Assembly: GCA_016789485.1 (NCBI GenBank)
Contig: JAEURE010000190.1
Location: 1 to 5,803, forward strand
Direction: 5' to 3'
Length of the DNA: 5,803 nucleotides
Source of the DNA: Anaerolineales bacterium
GTDB lineage: Bacteria > Chloroflexota > Anaerolineae > Anaerolineales > Villigracilaceae
A program made the translations under genes and the position numbers. This document shows positions 4,185 through 5,803 of this stretch, piece by piece. The notes beneath the pieces are model-generated. The model saw only the letters and a program-made list of their open reading frames with translations. It searched no databases and was not told where the DNA came from. Position 1 is the stretch's first letter. The number at the start of each line of letters is the position of its first letter.

Positions 4185-5803
4185 ATGATGCAAGAACAAC
4201 ATTCTTTTGGCTACTGGCTCAGGCTCAAGAGAAAAGCGCTCGATCTCACTCGAGAAGCCCTGGCTGACCGCGTCGGGTGTTCCGTCTCAATGATTCGTAA
4301 ACTTGAAGATGAAGAACGGCATCCCTCCGCGCAGATTGCTGAGCTGCTGGCTGAAATCTTCAAAATTCCCACGACTGAAAGAACAGCCTTTTTACGGTTT
4401 GCGCGTGGCGACTGGAGATCTGCTCCCAGCCAGGGGGACGAAGAAGCCCCCTGGCGCGTCTCAACACCAGCACTACCCCAACAATCCCGTTCGAATTTAC
4501 CGGCAACCTTTACTTCATTAATTGGGCGGGATAAGGATATTGCGGTTGTCCAAGACTATTTGACCAATCCAGATATTCGCTTGGTCACTTTGATCGGTCC
4601 GCCGGGAATTGGTAAGACATGCCTGAGTATCGCGTCAGCGAGCAAGTTACTGGCTGATTTTCCCGATGGTGTTTTCTTTGTCGCGCTGGCTCCGCTGGAT
4701 CAGCCATCCTTGATACCTTCTGCCATTGCACAAGCGCTTGGATATGTTGAAAAAAGTGACTTGCCTGGCGAGAAGCGTCTCATGGAGGGTATTGGGAACA
4801 AACGAATGCTGTTTGTTTTGGATAACTGCGAGCACCTGATCGAAGATGTAACTTCGCTTGCCGACTCCCTCCTTTCCACCTGCTCTCGCTTAAAAATTCT
4901 GACTACCAGCCGGGAAGCATTACGGATTCCCGGAGAATGGCTTTATTCGGTACCTGCACTGGATATGCCAAAAGAGCACTCCATCGTAGACGTAGAAACC
5001 ATTTCTGAGTTTCCAGCTCTGGTGTTGTTTGCCGAGCGTGCCCGCGCAGCTCGTTCAGATTTCGCACTGAACGCCGAAAACATCCGGGCCGTCGCATCCA
5101 TCTGCTCACAACTCGCTGGATTGCCATTAGCCATCGAACTGATTGCCGCGCGCGTCAAGACGCTGTCAGTAGAGCAAATCGCTGCACGACTCGATGACCG
5201 TTTTGCATTGTTAACCAGCGGTAGTCGAATCGCGACTTCACGACAACAAACATTGCGCGCGACCCTGGATTGGAGCTATGAGCTGCTGACAGAAACGGAA
5301 AGAGAACTATTTCGACAGCTCTCGGTCTTTGCGGGTGGTTTTACATTGGAGGCGCTCGAATCCGTGGCGCTTCTGGATTCAAATCAATCGATTCTGGATG
5401 CGCTTTCACGCCTCGTGGACAAATCACTGCTGCTCGTCGAACAGCAGGATCAACCTCGTTACCGGTTTCTTGAGCCAATCCGTCAGTATGCCAGACATAA
5501 ACTGAATGAGACTCGGGAAGCGAACTTGATCCAGGATCGTCATCTTAATTACTACCTCCGCGTTGCGGAGGATGCAGAGCCGCACTTATTTGGCGTCGTG
5601 CAACAGGACTGGAAGTATCGACTGGAGTTGGACCATGATAACTTGCGGGTCGCGCTGGCATGGTCGCTTGAAAGCAATCAAATCGAAGTGGGTCTGAAAA
5701 TGGCAGGAGCGCTGGCATGGTTCTGGCACAGTAAGGGTCATTTAAGCGAAGGCAACCTTTGGTTGGAGAAACTCCTTGCATCTGGCATCGGCACTCAGGG
5801 AAA
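4185..5803 (+). CDS. XRE-HTH / NB-ARC STAND ATPase regulator, partial (3' end beyond the window)
   Basis: The frame is open from ATG 4185 (a second ATG follows at 4188) for 539 codons to the right edge. Residues about 7-62 form an XRE-type HTH (FGYWLRLKRKALDLTREALA, then VGCSVSMIRKLEDEERHPS). A linker precedes the NB-ARC domain: 'FTSLIGRDKDI' at about 109, Walker A GPPGIGKT at 138-145, Walker B LFVLDNCEHL at 209-218, LTTSREALRIPG at 239-250, GLPLAIEL at 312-319, and a winged-helix region near LRATLDWSYELL (357-368) to RYRFLEPIRQYA (425-436). The last ~90 residues (HDNLRVALAWSL and after) resemble the start of the usual TPR-like repeats. Family members are typically 700-1000 residues, so a large part is missing. 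Such STAND proteins act as ATP-dependent switches and, with the HTH, as cytoplasmic transcription regulators; the ligand is unknown. An upstream in-frame TAA (4155-4157) limits alternative starts, and only a weak GGA precedes the ATG. It is divergent from the exported-protein gene. Confidence 0.92.
   Translation, partial: MMQEQHSFGYWLRLKRKALDLTREALADRVGCSVSMIRKLEDEERHPSAQIAELLAEIFKIPTTERTAFLRFARGDWRSAPSQGDEEAPWRVSTPALPQQSRSNLPATFTSLIGRDKDIAVVQDYLTNPDIRLVTLIGPPGIGKTCLSIASASKLLADFPDGVFFVALAPLDQPSLIPSAIAQALGYVEKSDLPGEKRLMEGIGNKRMLFVLDNCEHLIEDVTSLADSLLSTCSRLKILTTSREALRIPGEWLYSVPALDMPKEHSIVDVETISEFPALVLFAERARAARSDFALNAENIRAVASICSQLAGLPLAIELIAARVKTLSVEQIAARLDDRFALLTSGSRIATSRQQTLRATLDWSYELLTETERELFRQLSVFAGGFTLEALESVALLDSNQSILDALSRLVDKSLLLVEQQDQPRYRFLEPIRQYARHKLNETREANLIQDRHLNYYLRVAEDAEPHLFGVVQQDWKYRLELDHDNLRVALAWSLESNQIEVGLKMAGALAWFWHSKGHLSEGNLWLEKLLASGIGTQG

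Noticed and set aside
4647..5158. Minus-strand frames opposite the NB-ARC gene
   Set aside because: The plus strand carries canonical Walker A, Walker B and GLPLA motifs in a continuous frame; the opposite frames are shadows.

Overview
The window most likely comes from a Chloroflexota bacterium of the Anaerolineae type. The grounds are recognition of protein families, not a database search: a MalT-type LuxR regulator with a large P-loop ATPase, a small 'YEIR..GHLD' protein next to it, a DUF6326-like membrane protein, a secreted protein built from 'DSATRSYIAWA' repeats, and an XRE-HTH/NB-ARC regulator. There are no rRNA or tRNA genes, insertion sequences or CRISPR arrays.

Left part (1-3351, minus strand). 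Reading right to left, a MalT/LuxR-type STAND regulator (start 3351) is followed by a conserved small protein (start 598 or 601) and a DUF6326-like membrane protein (start 352) that runs off the left edge. All three could be one transcription unit. The regulator carries an apparent one-base insertion in a run of four C (760-763; GGGG on the coding strand). This scrambles the end of its LuxR helix-turn-helix. Removing one base restores a normal C-terminus ending at 675. The small protein and the DUF6326-like protein are in the same frame with no stop between them, although an internal ribosome binding site precedes the second.

Middle (3352-4184). Two abutting 13-bp palindromes lie just upstream of the LuxR gene. 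A 40-codon possible gene remnant follows, then two strong back-to-back hairpins (3539-3623). Next is a minus-strand gene for a 108-residue exported protein with three degenerate repeats. It is divergent from a plus-strand regulator gene across a 163-base gap. That gap holds a strikingly ordered set of half-sites (GTGACA / TGTCAC / GTGACA, one helical turn apart) and a second abutting inverted repeat, together the best operator candidate in the window.

Right part (4185-5803, plus strand). An XRE-type HTH fused to an NB-ARC STAND ATPase runs off the right edge.

The window therefore holds two STAND-class ATPase regulators of different architecture on either side of a small secreted repeat protein. 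That the regulators control the secreted protein or the membrane-protein operon is inference from position and from the palindromes. No known multi-gene system is recognised.
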